Assembly (NCBI RefSeq): GCF_002804065.1
Contig: NZ_CP024955.1
Location: 2,480,001-2,544,000, forward strand
From: Kyrpidia spormannii
Lineage (GTDB): Bacteria; Bacillota; Bacilli; Kyrpidiales; Kyrpidiaceae
Direction: 5' to 3'
Length of the DNA: 64,000 nt
Shown: positions 35,201 to 43,893 of the stretch, piece after piece
How the letters are laid out: each line of letters opens with the position of its first letter
How positions within the stretch are numbered: the first letter of the stretch is position 1
The notes under the pieces: generated by a model
The model's database searches: none
What the model saw: the letters and a program-made list of their open reading frames with translations, nothing else
What the model was told of the DNA's origin: nothing
Program-made: the position numbers and the translations under genes

Positions 35201-36136
35201 TCAAACCTCCCTTCCGGCCCGGGCCATCAACCGGACCACCAGCCAACGGGACAACAGGCTAAACAGGGCCGTCACGATAAAAAGCGTAAACCCGATCTCC
35301 GAGAGAGCCGACAGATAGAGGTGGGATGTGGCCTCGGTGAACTCGTTGGCGATGACGCTCGCCATACTGTGACCCGGTGCAAACAGGGAGGCGGATACCT
35401 CCGGGCGGTTGCCGATCACCATCGTCACCGCCATCGTCTCCCCGAGAGCCCTTCCGAGCCCCAACATTAAGGCGCCGATGATCCCCGGCCATGAGTACGG
35501 CAACACCGTGGAACGAATCATCTCCCAATGGGTGGCGCCCAGGGCCAGCGCCCCTTCTTTGATCGCCGAGGGAACCACAGCCATGATATCCCGGGATAGG
35601 GAGGTTACCGTCGGCAGGATCATGATCGCGAGGATAAACCCGGCCGTGAGCAGCCCCACCCCGTAGGGCGTCCCCTGAAACAAGGGCAAGAATCCCAGGT
35701 GCGCCCCGAGCCACGGCTCCACGCTGGTGCGCATCCACGGCGCAATGGCAAAAATCCCCCATAACCCGTATACCACGCTCGGGATTGCCGCCAAAAGCTC
35801 AATGATAAAGCCCACCACCGATGACAGCCATCCCTTGAGGTACTGGGTCAGAAAAATCGCCGATCCGATACCCACGAAAATCACCAAAACCAGGGCGATC
35901 AATGATGTAACCACGGTGCCGTAAACAAAGGGCAGAGCCCCGAATTCATTATTTACCGGATCCCACTGCCGCCCGATAAAAAAGCCCAGTCCAAACTCGC
36001 GGAACGAAGGCATCGACTGGATGGCCAGCAACACCACGAGAGCTGCTGCCGTCAAGAGCAAAAGGATCGCCATGGCCGACACGCCGATCCGAAACCACGT
36101 GTCGGCCTGGCGCGACAAGAACCGCAGTCGTCCCAC
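35201..36136 (-). CDS. pstC: Phosphate ABC transporter permease PstC
   Basis: 311 residues. Membrane helices include IGVSAMAILLLLTAAALVVLL and VTSLIALVLVIFVGIGSAIFL, and the PstC loop ILPTVTSLSRDIMAVVPSAIKEGALALGAT is seen at about residues 175-205 with its ATHWEMIRSTVLPYS continuation. GTG start at 36136 with AAAGGA upstream. It forms the membrane channel with PstA. Placed after phoU and before pstA in this unusual gene order. Confidence 0.92.
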   Translation of the reverse strand: MGRLRFLSRQADTWFRIGVSAMAILLLLTAAALVVLLAIQSMPSFREFGLGFFIGRQWDPVNNEFGALPFVYGTVVTSLIALVLVIFVGIGSAIFLTQYLKGWLSSVVGFIIELLAAIPSVVYGLWGIFAIAPWMRTSVEPWLGAHLGFLPLFQGTPYGVGLLTAGFILAIMILPTVTSLSRDIMAVVPSAIKEGALALGATHWEMIRSTVLPYSWPGIIGALMLGLGRALGETMAVTMVIGNRPEVSASLFAPGHSMASVIANEFTEATSHLYLSALSEIGFTLFIVTALFSLLSRWLVVRLMARAGREV

Positions 36137-36165
36137 CGCTCGACATCCTTTCCTTTAGCGTCCCA

Positions 36166-36828
36166 TCACAGGTTGAGGTCTCGACGCTCCCCCGTCACCA
36201 TGTAGATGGTCCATTCCCCGATGTTCGTGATGTGGTCAGCCACCCGCTCCAAGCTCTGGGCCACAAACAGGAGTTGGGTTGCCTGGCGAATCGTGGAGGG
36301 ATCTTCGATCATCAAAACCAGGAGTTCTCGAAAAATCTGGCTATACAGGTGATCCACATCGTCATCCCGGTCCGCCAACGTCTGGGCCAGATCGGCATCC
36401 CGGTCCACAAACGCCCGGAGGCCGATGCCCAGCATCTCCTGGGCGATCTCCCCCAGGCGCGGAATGTCGATCAGGGGCTTGATCAGCGTTTCTCCGGACA
36501 ATTTCAGCGCCGTCCGGGCAATGTCGACCGCGTGGTCCCCCATCCGCTCCAGATCGGTGACCATTTTCAGCACCGTCCCGATGGTGCGAAGGTCACCGGC
36601 CATCGGTTGCTGCAGGGCGATGAGGCGCAAACAGCGGTTTTCGATCTCCACCTGCATGTCATCCAGCTGGTCATCCCGTTCGATCACCTGCTCCGCCAAA
36701 GACTGGTTCAGTTCTTTTAAGGCGGTTACACTATCGCGCACAGCCTGGCTGACCAGCCCGCCCATCGCCAAAAGACTCTGCTCCAGGGACTCCAACTCTT
36801 CGTGAAACCCGCTGCGCGTATCCACCAC
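36166..36828 (-). CDS. phoU: PhoU phosphate-signalling protein
   Basis: 220 residues with two repeated three-helix PhoU domains carrying the metal-binding pattern: ERDDQLDDMQVEIENRC and ADRDDDVDHLYSQIFREL, plus DLERMGDHAVDIAR and SLERVADHITNIGEW. The GTG at 36828 follows AAAGGAGG by 5 bases. It mediates inhibition of PhoR by the Pst transporter when phosphate is plentiful. It lies between pstB and pstC instead of at the operon end. Confidence 0.93.
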   Translation of the reverse strand: MVDTRSGFHEELESLEQSLLAMGGLVSQAVRDSVTALKELNQSLAEQVIERDDQLDDMQVEIENRCLRLIALQQPMAGDLRTIGTVLKMVTDLERMGDHAVDIARTALKLSGETLIKPLIDIPRLGEIAQEMLGIGLRAFVDRDADLAQTLADRDDDVDHLYSQIFRELLVLMIEDPSTIRQATQLLFVAQSLERVADHITNIGEWTIYMVTGERRDLNL

Positions 36829-36839
36829 GGTCGCCTCCT

Positions 36840-37616
36840 TTAGCCGAAGCGGCCGGTGATGTAGTCCTCCGTACGTTTATCCTGGGGTTTCGTGAACAAT
36901 TCGTCCGTGCGATTCACCTCCACCAGTTCACCATTCAGGAAAAACGCCGTGTAGTCCGACACCCGGGCCGCCTGCTGCATATTATGGGTTACGATCATAA
37001 TAGTATAACTCTCTTTTAGTTCTGTAATCAATTCTTCAATTCGAAGAGTAGAAATGGGGTCCAGGGCGGACGTCGGCTCGTCCATGAGCACCACCTCCGG
37101 TTCCACCGCCAAAAGTCGCGCAATGCACAGTCGTTGCTGCTGACCCCCGGAAAGACCCAGGGCCGGCTCGTGGAGTCGATCTTTGATCTCGTCCCAAAGG
37201 GCCGCCCGGCGCAGGGAACGCTCCACAATCTCGTCCAGCTTTTTCTTGCTCCGGGTACCGTGGATGCGCGGCCCGTAGGCCACATTGTCGTATACCGACA
37301 TCGGAAACGGGTTTGGACGCTGAAACACCATCCCCACCCGCTTTCGCAAATCCACCACATCAATGCGCGGCCCGTAGATATCCATCCCGTCGATTCGCAC
37401 CGTTCCGGTGATACGCACCCCGGCAATCAGGTCGTTCATTCGGTTCAGCGTGCGGAGAAACGTCGATTTTCCGCACCCGGACGGGCCGATCAGGGCCGTG
37501 ATCGCCCTCCGGTGGACGCCCATCGATACATTGAACAACGCTTGCGCCGATCCATAGAACAGATTCAATTGTTCCACATCGATTTTGACCTCACCCGCAG
37601 CCGGCAAGGCGTCCAT
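36840..37616 (-). CDS. pstB: Phosphate ABC transporter ATP-binding protein PstB
   Basis: 258 residues. Walker A is [20 protein letters not shown], the Q-loop [19 protein letters not shown], the signature [16 protein letters not shown], Walker [15 protein letters not shown] and the H-loop IVTHNMQQA. The ATG at 37616 is 8 bases from GGGAGG, better than the ATG six bases upstream. It is the first gene of the operon, directly after the Pho-box promoter. Confidence 0.95.
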   Translation of the reverse strand: MDALPAAGEVKIDVEQLNLFYGSAQALFNVSMGVHRRAITALIGPSGCGKSTFLRTLNRMNDLIAGVRITGTVRIDGMDIYGPRIDVVDLRKRVGMVFQRPNPFPMSVYDNVAYGPRIHGTRSKKKLDEIVERSLRRAALWDEIKDRLHEPALGLSGGQQQRLCIARLLAVEPEVVLMDEPTSALDPISTLRIEELITELKESYTIMIVTHNMQQAARVSDYTAFFLNGELVEVNRTDELFTKPQDKRTEDYITGRFG

Positions 37617-37672
37617 GACCATTCCTCCCCGCGCCGCCACCTACCGTGCACAGCCGGCGGCACACTGCTTTT

Positions 37673-37726
37673 AGTCTATCGAACAAACGTAAATAGATCA
37701 TGAACCGAATGTGAACCTTGGGTAAA
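37673..37726 (-). promoter_or_regulatory. Pho box and -10 of the pstB-phoU-pstCA-phoPR operon
   Basis: On the minus strand TTTACC (37726-37721), TTCACA (37715-37710), TTCATG (37704-37699) and TTTACG (37693-37688) repeat at exactly 11-bp steps, then 9 bases, then TAGACT (37678-37673). This matches the Bacillus PhoP consensus TT(A/T/C)ACA with 5-bp gaps. No -35 is present, as expected for an activated promoter. Confidence 0.85.
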
Positions 37727-37732
37727 TACAAT

Positions 37733-37786
37733 TTTACAGACCATCTATACAAATCTCACAACGAGACAACATAAGACCATTACAAT
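37733..37786 (+). promoter_or_regulatory. Degenerate Pho box and -10 for the second response regulator gene
   Basis: TTTACA (37733), TCTATA (37744), CTCACA (37755) and ACAACA (37766) lie at 11-bp steps, then 9 bases, then TACAAT (37781-37786). The layout is identical to the pstB and pstS promoters though two hexamers are weak. Confidence 0.6.
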
Positions 37787-37827
37787 AAGAAGACACAAGC
37801 ACGTTTCGTTCTGGGAGGCTGGCCGAG

Positions 37828-38562
37828 GTGGAGCGAATCCTGGTGGTCGATGACGAAGAAGCGATCCTCGCGGTCCTGCAGTTTCATCTTGAAAAAGCCG
37901 GATATGTGGCCGAAACCGCAACCCACCCCGAGGAGGTGTTTCAGCGCCTTCGGGAGGGGGAGCCGGTGGACCTCATTATTCTGGATCATATGCTTCCAGA
38001 CATGAGTGGATTGGACATCTGTAAAATTCTCCGGCAAGAAGGAATCACGATCCCGATTATTTTTCTGACCGCATTGGACGACGAAGTGGAGCGGGTCCTG
38101 TGCTTGGAGATGGGCGCCGACGACTACATCACCAAACCCTTTCGGCCCCGGGAATTGGCGGCCCGGATTCGGGCCGTCCTCCGAAGGTACCAACTGTCCG
38201 GCAACGGGGAGCGGCGCACTGCGGACGTGCTCCACGCCGGACCCGTTATCATCGATTTGGCCAAACATACCGTGACCGTATTCGGGCAGGAAGTTTCCCT
38301 GACCTTGAAAGAGTTTCAACTGCTGCACCATCTTGCTGAACATGCCGACAAAGTGGTCACCCGGGACACCCTCCTCGATCATATCTGGGGATTTAAATAC
38401 ACGGGCGACACCCGGGTGGTGGATGTGCACATCAGCCACTTGAGAAACAAGATCGAGCCGAACCCCGCTTCCCCCCAATTGATCAAGACGGTCCGCGGGG
38501 TCGGTTACAAATTGATCACCGGGAGGGCGATGCCGGGGGATGACCCGGAGGAGGATGAGTAG
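37828..38562 (+). CDS. Second PhoP-like OmpR-family response regulator
   Basis: 244 residues. ILVVDDEEAIL, phospho-Asp in LIILDHMLPDMSG and YITKPFRPREL make up the receiver; the winged helix has LTLKEFQLLHHLAEHADKVV and DVHISHLRNKIE, ending IKTVRGVGYKLI. The GTG at 37828 has GGGAGG upstream. No histidine kinase is adjacent; it is divergent from pstB behind a shared regulatory region. It is clearly a paralogue of the phoP product at 33565-34278 and may be driven by the same kinase or an unlinked one. Confidence 0.88.
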   Translation: MERILVVDDEEAILAVLQFHLEKAGYVAETATHPEEVFQRLREGEPVDLIILDHMLPDMSGLDICKILRQEGITIPIIFLTALDDEVERVLCLEMGADDYITKPFRPRELAARIRAVLRRYQLSGNGERRTADVLHAGPVIIDLAKHTVTVFGQEVSLTLKEFQLLHHLAEHADKVVTRDTLLDHIWGFKYTGDTRVVDVHISHLRNKIEPNPASPQLIKTVRGVGYKLITGRAMPGDDPEEDE

Positions 38563-38610
38563 GTGACAAGGGGGCCCCTCCACACTTTCCGGGCCCTCGG
38601 CACTCGCCGG

Positions 38611-40941
38611 CTAGGTTCTAGCCACGAGCGCTCCCGGCTCCTCAACCGGGGCGGGCCCGGCGGACCCTCCTGATCCCGGCTTGGGCACCTCGATCTCTCC
38701 GGAGGGGACTTCCCGAGAAGCCGCCGCATTCTCCTCCGCCCCGGAGTCCGGCTCAGACCCCGTTTGTTGCTCGTTCTCGGAATCCGGGGGAGACGCGGAC
38801 GGCGTCGATAAGGACGTGTTCTGCAATCCCCAAAACGAGATCACATCGAGTAAGGACTCTCCAAGCCCTTCCAGATTTTTCATCTCCTGTTTCAATAAGC
38901 GAAACAAGTGGTGCTGCTCCCCGAACCCCGACGATAGCTCTTGGGTGGCCGCCGACGTCTCCCGGGCGACCTCCAGCACCCCTCGCATGTTTTCCACCAT
39001 GGACTCCCGGGCGACCGCCATCTGCGCCTGGGCGCCGGCCATCTCTTCGATGCGAGTCGCTATCCCGCCGAGGGCTGACACCACCTCATCGAACGCCCCC
39101 TTGGCCCGTCCTGCCGTCTCCACCCCTTGAACCAAACCCCGACGGCTCTCCTCCATCGCCTGGCGGGCTTCGGCGGCATCCGCCCCGACCTCCGCCGCCC
39201 GCCGCTGAATCTGGGCAGCGTTGTCCCGACTCTGTTCGGCGAGACTTCTAATTTCCTCCGCCACCACCGCGAATCCCCGACCCTCAGCCCCGGCCCGGGC
39301 GGCCTCGATCCCGGCATTCAGCGCGAGTAGTTCCGTCCGGCGAGCCAATCTGCTCACCAGGTCCACCGCCTCGGAGATGACCAGACTGTGGTCGGCCAGA
39401 CGGCCCACCCGAGCTCCCGCTTCTTCCATTTTTGCCACGAGATTCTCCCAACTCCGCTCCCAGGCCTCCATGACCGCTCGGGCGTCCTGGGCCACGCCCC
39501 GGGCTTCGACGGACTGTTTCACCACTCCGCGGAACTGCGCCTCCCAGCCAGCCAAAAGCTGGGCCAGCACCTCCAGTTCCTCCCGGGCCCGGGCCGCCTG
39601 CTCCGCCTGATGAGCTGCACCCGCGGCGATCTGTTCCGTGGACAGGGAAAGGCTAACCGCCACCTCCTCGGCCGTGGAGGTACTGCCCTTCGCCCGACCG
39701 ATTCCTGTACCCAGAGTGTGGGCCGCCTCCCGGAGGCGACCGGATACCTGAGTCATCTTTTCCACCATGACCAGATACCCCCTAGCAAGGTCCCCCACCT
39801 CATCCTTCCGCAGAGCTGTCCTCTTCATTCTCGTTCTCTCCATATCAGAGAGCCGCAGTTCCCCCCGGGCCACCCGGCGAATCCCCCGGGCGGCCAGCTG
39901 AATCGGCCGGGCCAACCCTCCGGCGGTCAAGGCACTGAGCACCATCGAAATCACCAAGAGCATGGCGGTGGAAACGATCAACGTCCTCTCCAACACCGCG
40001 GCCCCCTGGGTCAGGTCCGAGACCGGCCCGCCAGCAGCAATGACCCAACCCCAGTCGGGAACCGTATCATAGGCCGCAAAATGCGGTTCAACCCCTCCCC
40101 CCGGCGCAGCCCACTGGTATTCCATCGTTCCGCGACCGGTCTGCACCATCTTTTGCAACCATGAACCATCGCCGCCGGACGTGGGCGTGCCGCTGGGTGG
40201 GACCGCAAAAGTCGGGGCCTGACCGCCTGTGGCCCCATCGCCCGCCTTCACCGCAAAAGCGTATCCCCGGGAACCGATATGTACACTCCGGATATGATCG
40301 ACCAGCCGGTCCATATACGGTTGCAGGGCGACCTCAATACCGATGGCGCCCACCACATTCCCTCGATCATCCGCCAGGGGCATGTCGTACACTTGATACA
40401 GCCGCCCTTGAATCATGACGACTCCGGAGTAGTAGGCCCCTTTGCTCAGAGACTGCAGTTCCTGGGGAGACAGGGGCGCCTCTCCCAACACCCGTCCCTG
40501 GCCGTCTTTTAACGAGGTAAGCGTCCGGACGAAAGAATCCCCCCGTCGCACGGCGATGCTCACATCGGTACCCGTAAACTGGGTGAGCTGGGCCAAGAAC
40601 TGTTCATTGCCGCTTACTTTTTCTTTGCCGAAGTAAAGGCCGTCATCCCGGGCCGCCGGGGCTCCCTGATCGGCCCGCAGGCGCGAGATCAAAAAGCTGG
40701 CTTGCTGATAGCCTTGATTCGCCCTTTGTACCGCCACACCTTGAAGTTCTCTCCCCGACTGCACCAACAGACCGACAATCTGTGTGGTCTCCTCCGCCGC
40801 TCTTTGCTGGGCCTCGTGTTTGACCAAGATGACCGAGAGAACGCCCAAGCATCCCAGTGCAACCAGCAGCAAAAGACCAGTCACTGCTGACAACCGCCAG
40901 CGTAGCGACGAAAACCCCTTACCCCATTTCACCCTGACCAC
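38611..40941 (-). CDS. Methyl-accepting chemotaxis protein with Cache-type sensor
   Basis: 776 residues. Helix at about 18-40 (LSAVTGLLLLVALGCLGVL), an extracytoplasmic Cache-like domain (KVSGNEQFLAQLTQFTGTDVSI; YYSGVVMIQGRLYQVYDMPL; GAIGIEVALQPYMDRL), a second helix near 320-345 (LIVSTAMLLVISMVLSAL), HAMP, then a long coiled signalling domain with the hairpin tip region IAAGAAHQAEQAA and RTELLALNAGIEAARAGAEGRGFAVVAEEIR (central part at about 560-590). GTG start at 40941. It lies between pstS and the second regulator, so its stimulus may be phosphate-related; this is from position only. Confidence 0.88.
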   Translation of the reverse strand: MVRVKWGKGFSSLRWRLSAVTGLLLLVALGCLGVLSVILVKHEAQQRAAEETTQIVGLLVQSGRELQGVAVQRANQGYQQASFLISRLRADQGAPAARDDGLYFGKEKVSGNEQFLAQLTQFTGTDVSIAVRRGDSFVRTLTSLKDGQGRVLGEAPLSPQELQSLSKGAYYSGVVMIQGRLYQVYDMPLADDRGNVVGAIGIEVALQPYMDRLVDHIRSVHIGSRGYAFAVKAGDGATGGQAPTFAVPPSGTPTSGGDGSWLQKMVQTGRGTMEYQWAAPGGGVEPHFAAYDTVPDWGWVIAAGGPVSDLTQGAAVLERTLIVSTAMLLVISMVLSALTAGGLARPIQLAARGIRRVARGELRLSDMERTRMKRTALRKDEVGDLARGYLVMVEKMTQVSGRLREAAHTLGTGIGRAKGSTSTAEEVAVSLSLSTEQIAAGAAHQAEQAARAREELEVLAQLLAGWEAQFRGVVKQSVEARGVAQDARAVMEAWERSWENLVAKMEEAGARVGRLADHSLVISEAVDLVSRLARRTELLALNAGIEAARAGAEGRGFAVVAEEIRSLAEQSRDNAAQIQRRAAEVGADAAEARQAMEESRRGLVQGVETAGRAKGAFDEVVSALGGIATRIEEMAGAQAQMAVARESMVENMRGVLEVARETSAATQELSSGFGEQHHLFRLLKQEMKNLEGLGESLLDVISFWGLQNTSLSTPSASPPDSENEQQTGSEPDSGAEENAAASREVPSGEIEVPKPGSGGSAGPAPVEEPGALVART

Positions 40942-41006
40942 CCCGCGCCAAAGATGACGTCAACGTCAAAGCGAAAAAACTTTCAGGCCAAGCGGTGTTC
41001 GCAGCC

Positions 41007-41051
41007 AAAAAAACGGCGGACGAACGGGAACGTCCTCCCGCCCGTCCGCCG
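41007..41051 (-). terminator. Rho-independent terminator of pstS
   Basis: On the minus strand CGGCGGACG (41051-41043) pairs with CGTCCGCCG (41022-41014) and is followed by seven T (41013-41007). It lies about 60 bases after the pstS stop. Confidence 0.88.
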
Positions 41052-41108
41052 CACGCCCCGCATGGGCACCGGTCACGGCTGCCGACACCCTCCCCAGGCG
41101 TCCGATCG

Positions 41109-42209
41109 TTATTGCATCACCGGCTGGCCGCCTGCCTGGATCTGCTTCAACAGCCCCACCGCCATCTCCTGCACATTTTGCGGCAGGGGAGCATACTGAA
41201 TGGTGGTCGCCAGCTTCTGCCCATCCGTCACGACATACTTCATCACGTCGAGTAAAGTCTTGGCTTTGTTGGCGTCTTGCTGGTCTTTCCAGAGCAGTAC
41301 CCAGGAGTACCCGGCGATGGGATAACTGCCGTCTCCCGGCGCGTTCACGATGGAAAAGTTATCCGCGCTGACATTCGGGAACTGGGAGGCCGCCGCCGTC
41401 ACCGATTCCAAGGTCGGAGCCACGTATTTGCCCGCCTTGTTCTGCAGGGCTACATAACTCATCTTGGTCTCCAGCGCGTAAGCCAGCTCCACGTATCCGA
41501 AGGCACCGGTGGTCTGCTTGATCTGGCCGGCTACGCCTTCGTTCCCCTTGGCGCCGAGGCCGCCGGGCCACTGAACCGATTTACCTTTGCCAATCGAGGA
41601 CTTCCACTCCGGACTCACCGTGCTCAGGTAGTCGGTCACGATATAGTTCGTCCCACTGCCGTCCGATCGGTGAACCGTGGTGATCGGTAGGTTCGGCAAC
41701 TGGACATCGGGATTCAACGATTGGATCGCAGGATCATTCCAGTTTTTGATCTTGCCGAGGAAAATCTTCGCCACAACATCCGGGGTCATCTTCAGTTGTT
41801 GGGTGACGTCCGGCAAATTGTACGCCAGGGCCACACCACCCAGAGCCACCGGGATCTCCACCACATCGCCACCCGACGCTTTGGCTTTCGCGTATTCATC
41901 TTTGTTGAGCGGCACGTCAGTGGCACCAAAGTCCACTAACTTCTTGGTGAACTGCTCGATTCCGCCCCCGCTCCCGATGGACTGATAGTTGACTTCGACA
42001 TTGGGATGGGCGTTCTTGTATTCCGCGAAGGCCTTAGAAAAATACGGATAGTCGAAGGTCGATCCAGCACCGGTCAGCTGAACCCTGGCCTGACCGCCAC
42101 CGGTTTGATTGGTGTTGCCCGGGGTGGCACTGCTTCCGCACCCAGCTAACAGGGTGGCCGTAAGAGCCAGGACCCCAAAGGGCTTCCAAACCCGTTTCAC
42201 AATTTGCAT
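41109..42209 (-). CDS. pstS: Phosphate-binding lipoprotein PstS
   Basis: 366 residues. Lipobox LLAGC with Cys at about residue 24, then a linker rich in Asn, Gly and Gln. The periplasmic-binding fold shows LTGAGSTFDYPYFSKAF, NYQSIGSGGGIEQF, FGATDVPLN, VHRSDGSGTNYI and FGYVELAYAL; these Ser/Thr/Arg/Asp residues bind phosphate. AAGGAGGAG precedes the ATG. The gene stands apart from pstCAB, with its own Pho-box promoter and terminator, allowing high expression of the binding protein under phosphate limitation. Confidence 0.95.
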   Translation of the reverse strand: MQIVKRVWKPFGVLALTATLLAGCGSSATPGNTNQTGGGQARVQLTGAGSTFDYPYFSKAFAEYKNAHPNVEVNYQSIGSGGGIEQFTKKLVDFGATDVPLNKDEYAKAKASGGDVVEIPVALGGVALAYNLPDVTQQLKMTPDVVAKIFLGKIKNWNDPAIQSLNPDVQLPNLPITTVHRSDGSGTNYIVTDYLSTVSPEWKSSIGKGKSVQWPGGLGAKGNEGVAGQIKQTTGAFGYVELAYALETKMSYVALQNKAGKYVAPTLESVTAAASQFPNVSADNFSIVNAPGDGSYPIAGYSWVLLWKDQQDANKAKTLLDVMKYVVTDGQKLATTIQYAPLPQNVQEMAVGLLKQIQAGGQPVMQ

Positions 42210-42244
42210 CCTGTGCGCTCCTCCTTCTTATCATTTCGACCCCA

Positions 42245-42298
42245 AGTATAGCGATCCGATCTAAACGCAACATGAACCCACTTTAAAACTTATGTAAA
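42245..42298 (-). promoter_or_regulatory. Pho box and -10 of pstS
   Basis: On the minus strand TTTACA (42298-42293), TTTAAA (42287-42282), TTCATG (42276-42271) and TTTAGA (42265-42260) repeat at 11-bp steps, then 9 bases, then TATACT (42250-42245). Same layout as the pstB promoter. Confidence 0.87.
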
Positions 42299-42411
42299 GA
42301 TCTCGCCGAATCTCGCAAAAAACGGTGTATCTTCGATAGGACCGCACCACCTTCGTACGAGAATCAAAGCCCTGACCCCCCTTCCACCAAGTAGAATCCC
42401 CTTTGGTTTTT

Positions 42412-42441
42412 GAGAACCCCCGGGACGATTTGCTAGAATAG
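42412..42441 (+). promoter_or_regulatory. Possible SigA promoter of the MscS-like gene
   Basis: TTGAGA (42412-42417) and TAGAAT (42436-42441) with an 18-base spacer, about 75 bases before the start codon. Confidence 0.45.
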
Positions 42442-42516
42442 ACCCGTGCCGTACCGGGCATCCACCGTTCAAACGCCGTGCGGTGCCCTGCGGGTGAGAG
42501 AGGAGGTCCCTGATCG

Positions 42517-43524
42517 ATGACCCTCGATTCTCAGGAAAAATCTAGATTTCCTTGGAAACAGACCTTTGTCGCCTTTTTTCTCCTCATTGTATTGGCCATC
42601 CTGCTGGAAATCGGGTCAGATCTCGTCACCAGCCGACTCGCCAAGGAATACCGCACCGTCTTTTCCACAGGGACGGCGGTGTTATGGGTTGTCATCGGTT
42701 TTCTCCTGGTGAACCGCATGCGGCGCATCCTCATGAGCATCGTCTATCACACGCCCCGACACGCCAGCATGTGGAACCTCGGGGTCAACGTCCTGACGGG
42801 ATTTGCGTACTTATTCGTGGCGGTGTTCAGCCTCCGCATGGCCAACACCTCGGTCAGCAGTCTGTTGGTCAGCGGCGCGGTGACCGGCGTCATCGTCGGA
42901 ATCGCAGCCCAGTCCACCTTGGCCAATATTCTGGCGGGCCTCGTGATCATGACCTTGAGACCTTATACGCTCGGCCAGCGCATTACCTGCCGTTCCTGGA
43001 TGTTCTCCGGCGCAGAGTACACCGGTGTCGTCGAGGAATTGAACCTGTTTTATACGGTGCTGCGGGATGGGGAGATCACCCGGGTTCTCCCGAACTCCAC
43101 CGCCGTGGTGGCCGCCGTCACCATTCATTCCGAAGACACAGCCTACAGCACCTTCACCCTCGGGCTCCCATACCATTGTCCCCTGTCCGCCGCCCGGGAA
43201 AAACTCCGGACCTTGGCCGGGCCGGGAACGGACCTTTGGGTAGACTCCTTCGGTGAGAAAGCGGTCCAGTGCCGTGCCCGCATCCCCGCCGGCGACCCCG
43301 ACGCGTTGCGGCGTCTTATGGTATGGGCCGAAACTTTTTCGCGAGATGCAGGGTCTGCGGAACGTGAAGACCTGCAGCTTGGCGTCCAATCCAGCGGTAC
43401 CGGAGAGCGCGAAAAAAGTCTGTCAAAGGATCTATCCCCCGATGGTGACGGGATACAAGCACGCGACCCGGCCCGCCCGCCGAGTCCTGAGTCCTCTCGG
43501 AACCGAGGGCTCGGCGAGTCATGA
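42517..43524 (+). CDS. MscS-family mechanosensitive channel
   Basis: 335 residues. Three membrane helices: FVAFFLLIVLAILLEIGSDL, VLWVVIGFLLVNRM and the pore-lining region with GAVTGVIVGIAAQSTLANILAG (Gly/Ala-rich, about residues 125-147) followed by the beta-domain start PYTLGQRITC. The C-terminal cytoplasmic part (LPNSTAVVAAVTIHS) is followed by a disordered tail. AGAGGAGG lies upstream of the ATG at 42517. It would open under hypo-osmotic stress. It overlaps the next gene by ATGA. Confidence 0.85.
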   Translation: MTLDSQEKSRFPWKQTFVAFFLLIVLAILLEIGSDLVTSRLAKEYRTVFSTGTAVLWVVIGFLLVNRMRRILMSIVYHTPRHASMWNLGVNVLTGFAYLFVAVFSLRMANTSVSSLLVSGAVTGVIVGIAAQSTLANILAGLVIMTLRPYTLGQRITCRSWMFSGAEYTGVVEELNLFYTVLRDGEITRVLPNSTAVVAAVTIHSEDTAYSTFTLGLPYHCPLSAAREKLRTLAGPGTDLWVDSFGEKAVQCRARIPAGDPDALRRLMVWAETFSRDAGSAEREDLQLGVQSSGTGEREKSLSKDLSPDGDGIQARDPARPPSPESSRNRGLGES

Positions 43525-43784
43525 CTTTCCGACAATTTTTCCTGCGGACGGCCCTTTTGGCGGCCGTTTGGGTCCTGATCCTCGCCCCGGCCACCGGGAG
43601 CCGGGATGTCTTCGATACGCCGGTTCGAACCTTGCTCATAGCCGTTTTGCTTGGCGTGGCGAGTTCCTTCATATGGTTTGCCCTCGAAAGGTCGTCCACA
43701 AAACACCGGCGCCGCAAAAAACGAAAAAAAACTCCCGTCCGCAGGAGGAAGACAGGTGCCCGAACCCGCAGGGGCCGAAAATAG
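43521..43784 (+). CDS. Small membrane protein with a basic tail
   Basis: 87 residues, two predicted helices (LLAAVWVLILAPATG and LLIAVLLGVASSFIWFAL) and a highly basic C-terminus (KHRRRKKRKKTPVRRRK). It overlaps the MscS-like gene (ATGA) and is followed by a terminator, so the two form a short operon. The family is not recognised; the polybasic tail would lie in the cytoplasm near lipid heads or nucleic acid. Confidence 0.7.
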   Translation: MTFRQFFLRTALLAAVWVLILAPATGSRDVFDTPVRTLLIAVLLGVASSFIWFALERSSTKHRRRKKRKKTPVRRRKTGARTRRGRK

Positions 43785-43806
43785 GAACAACGGGAAAACA
43801 TCTACG

Positions 43807-43837
43807 AAAAAAAGGCGCCCGAAAGCGCCCTTTTTTT
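43807..43837. terminator. Bidirectional terminator between the MscS operon and acnA
   Basis: A seven-A run, GGCGC-CCGAAA-GCGCC and a seven-T run (43831-43837) make the structure usable from both sides; both the plus-strand operon and acnA end here. Confidence 0.88.
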
Positions 43838-43893
43838 GTAGGTTCAATGGCACTGAATTCCTTGCATCGCCCGCCCGGGCGAGAGCAAGCCGT

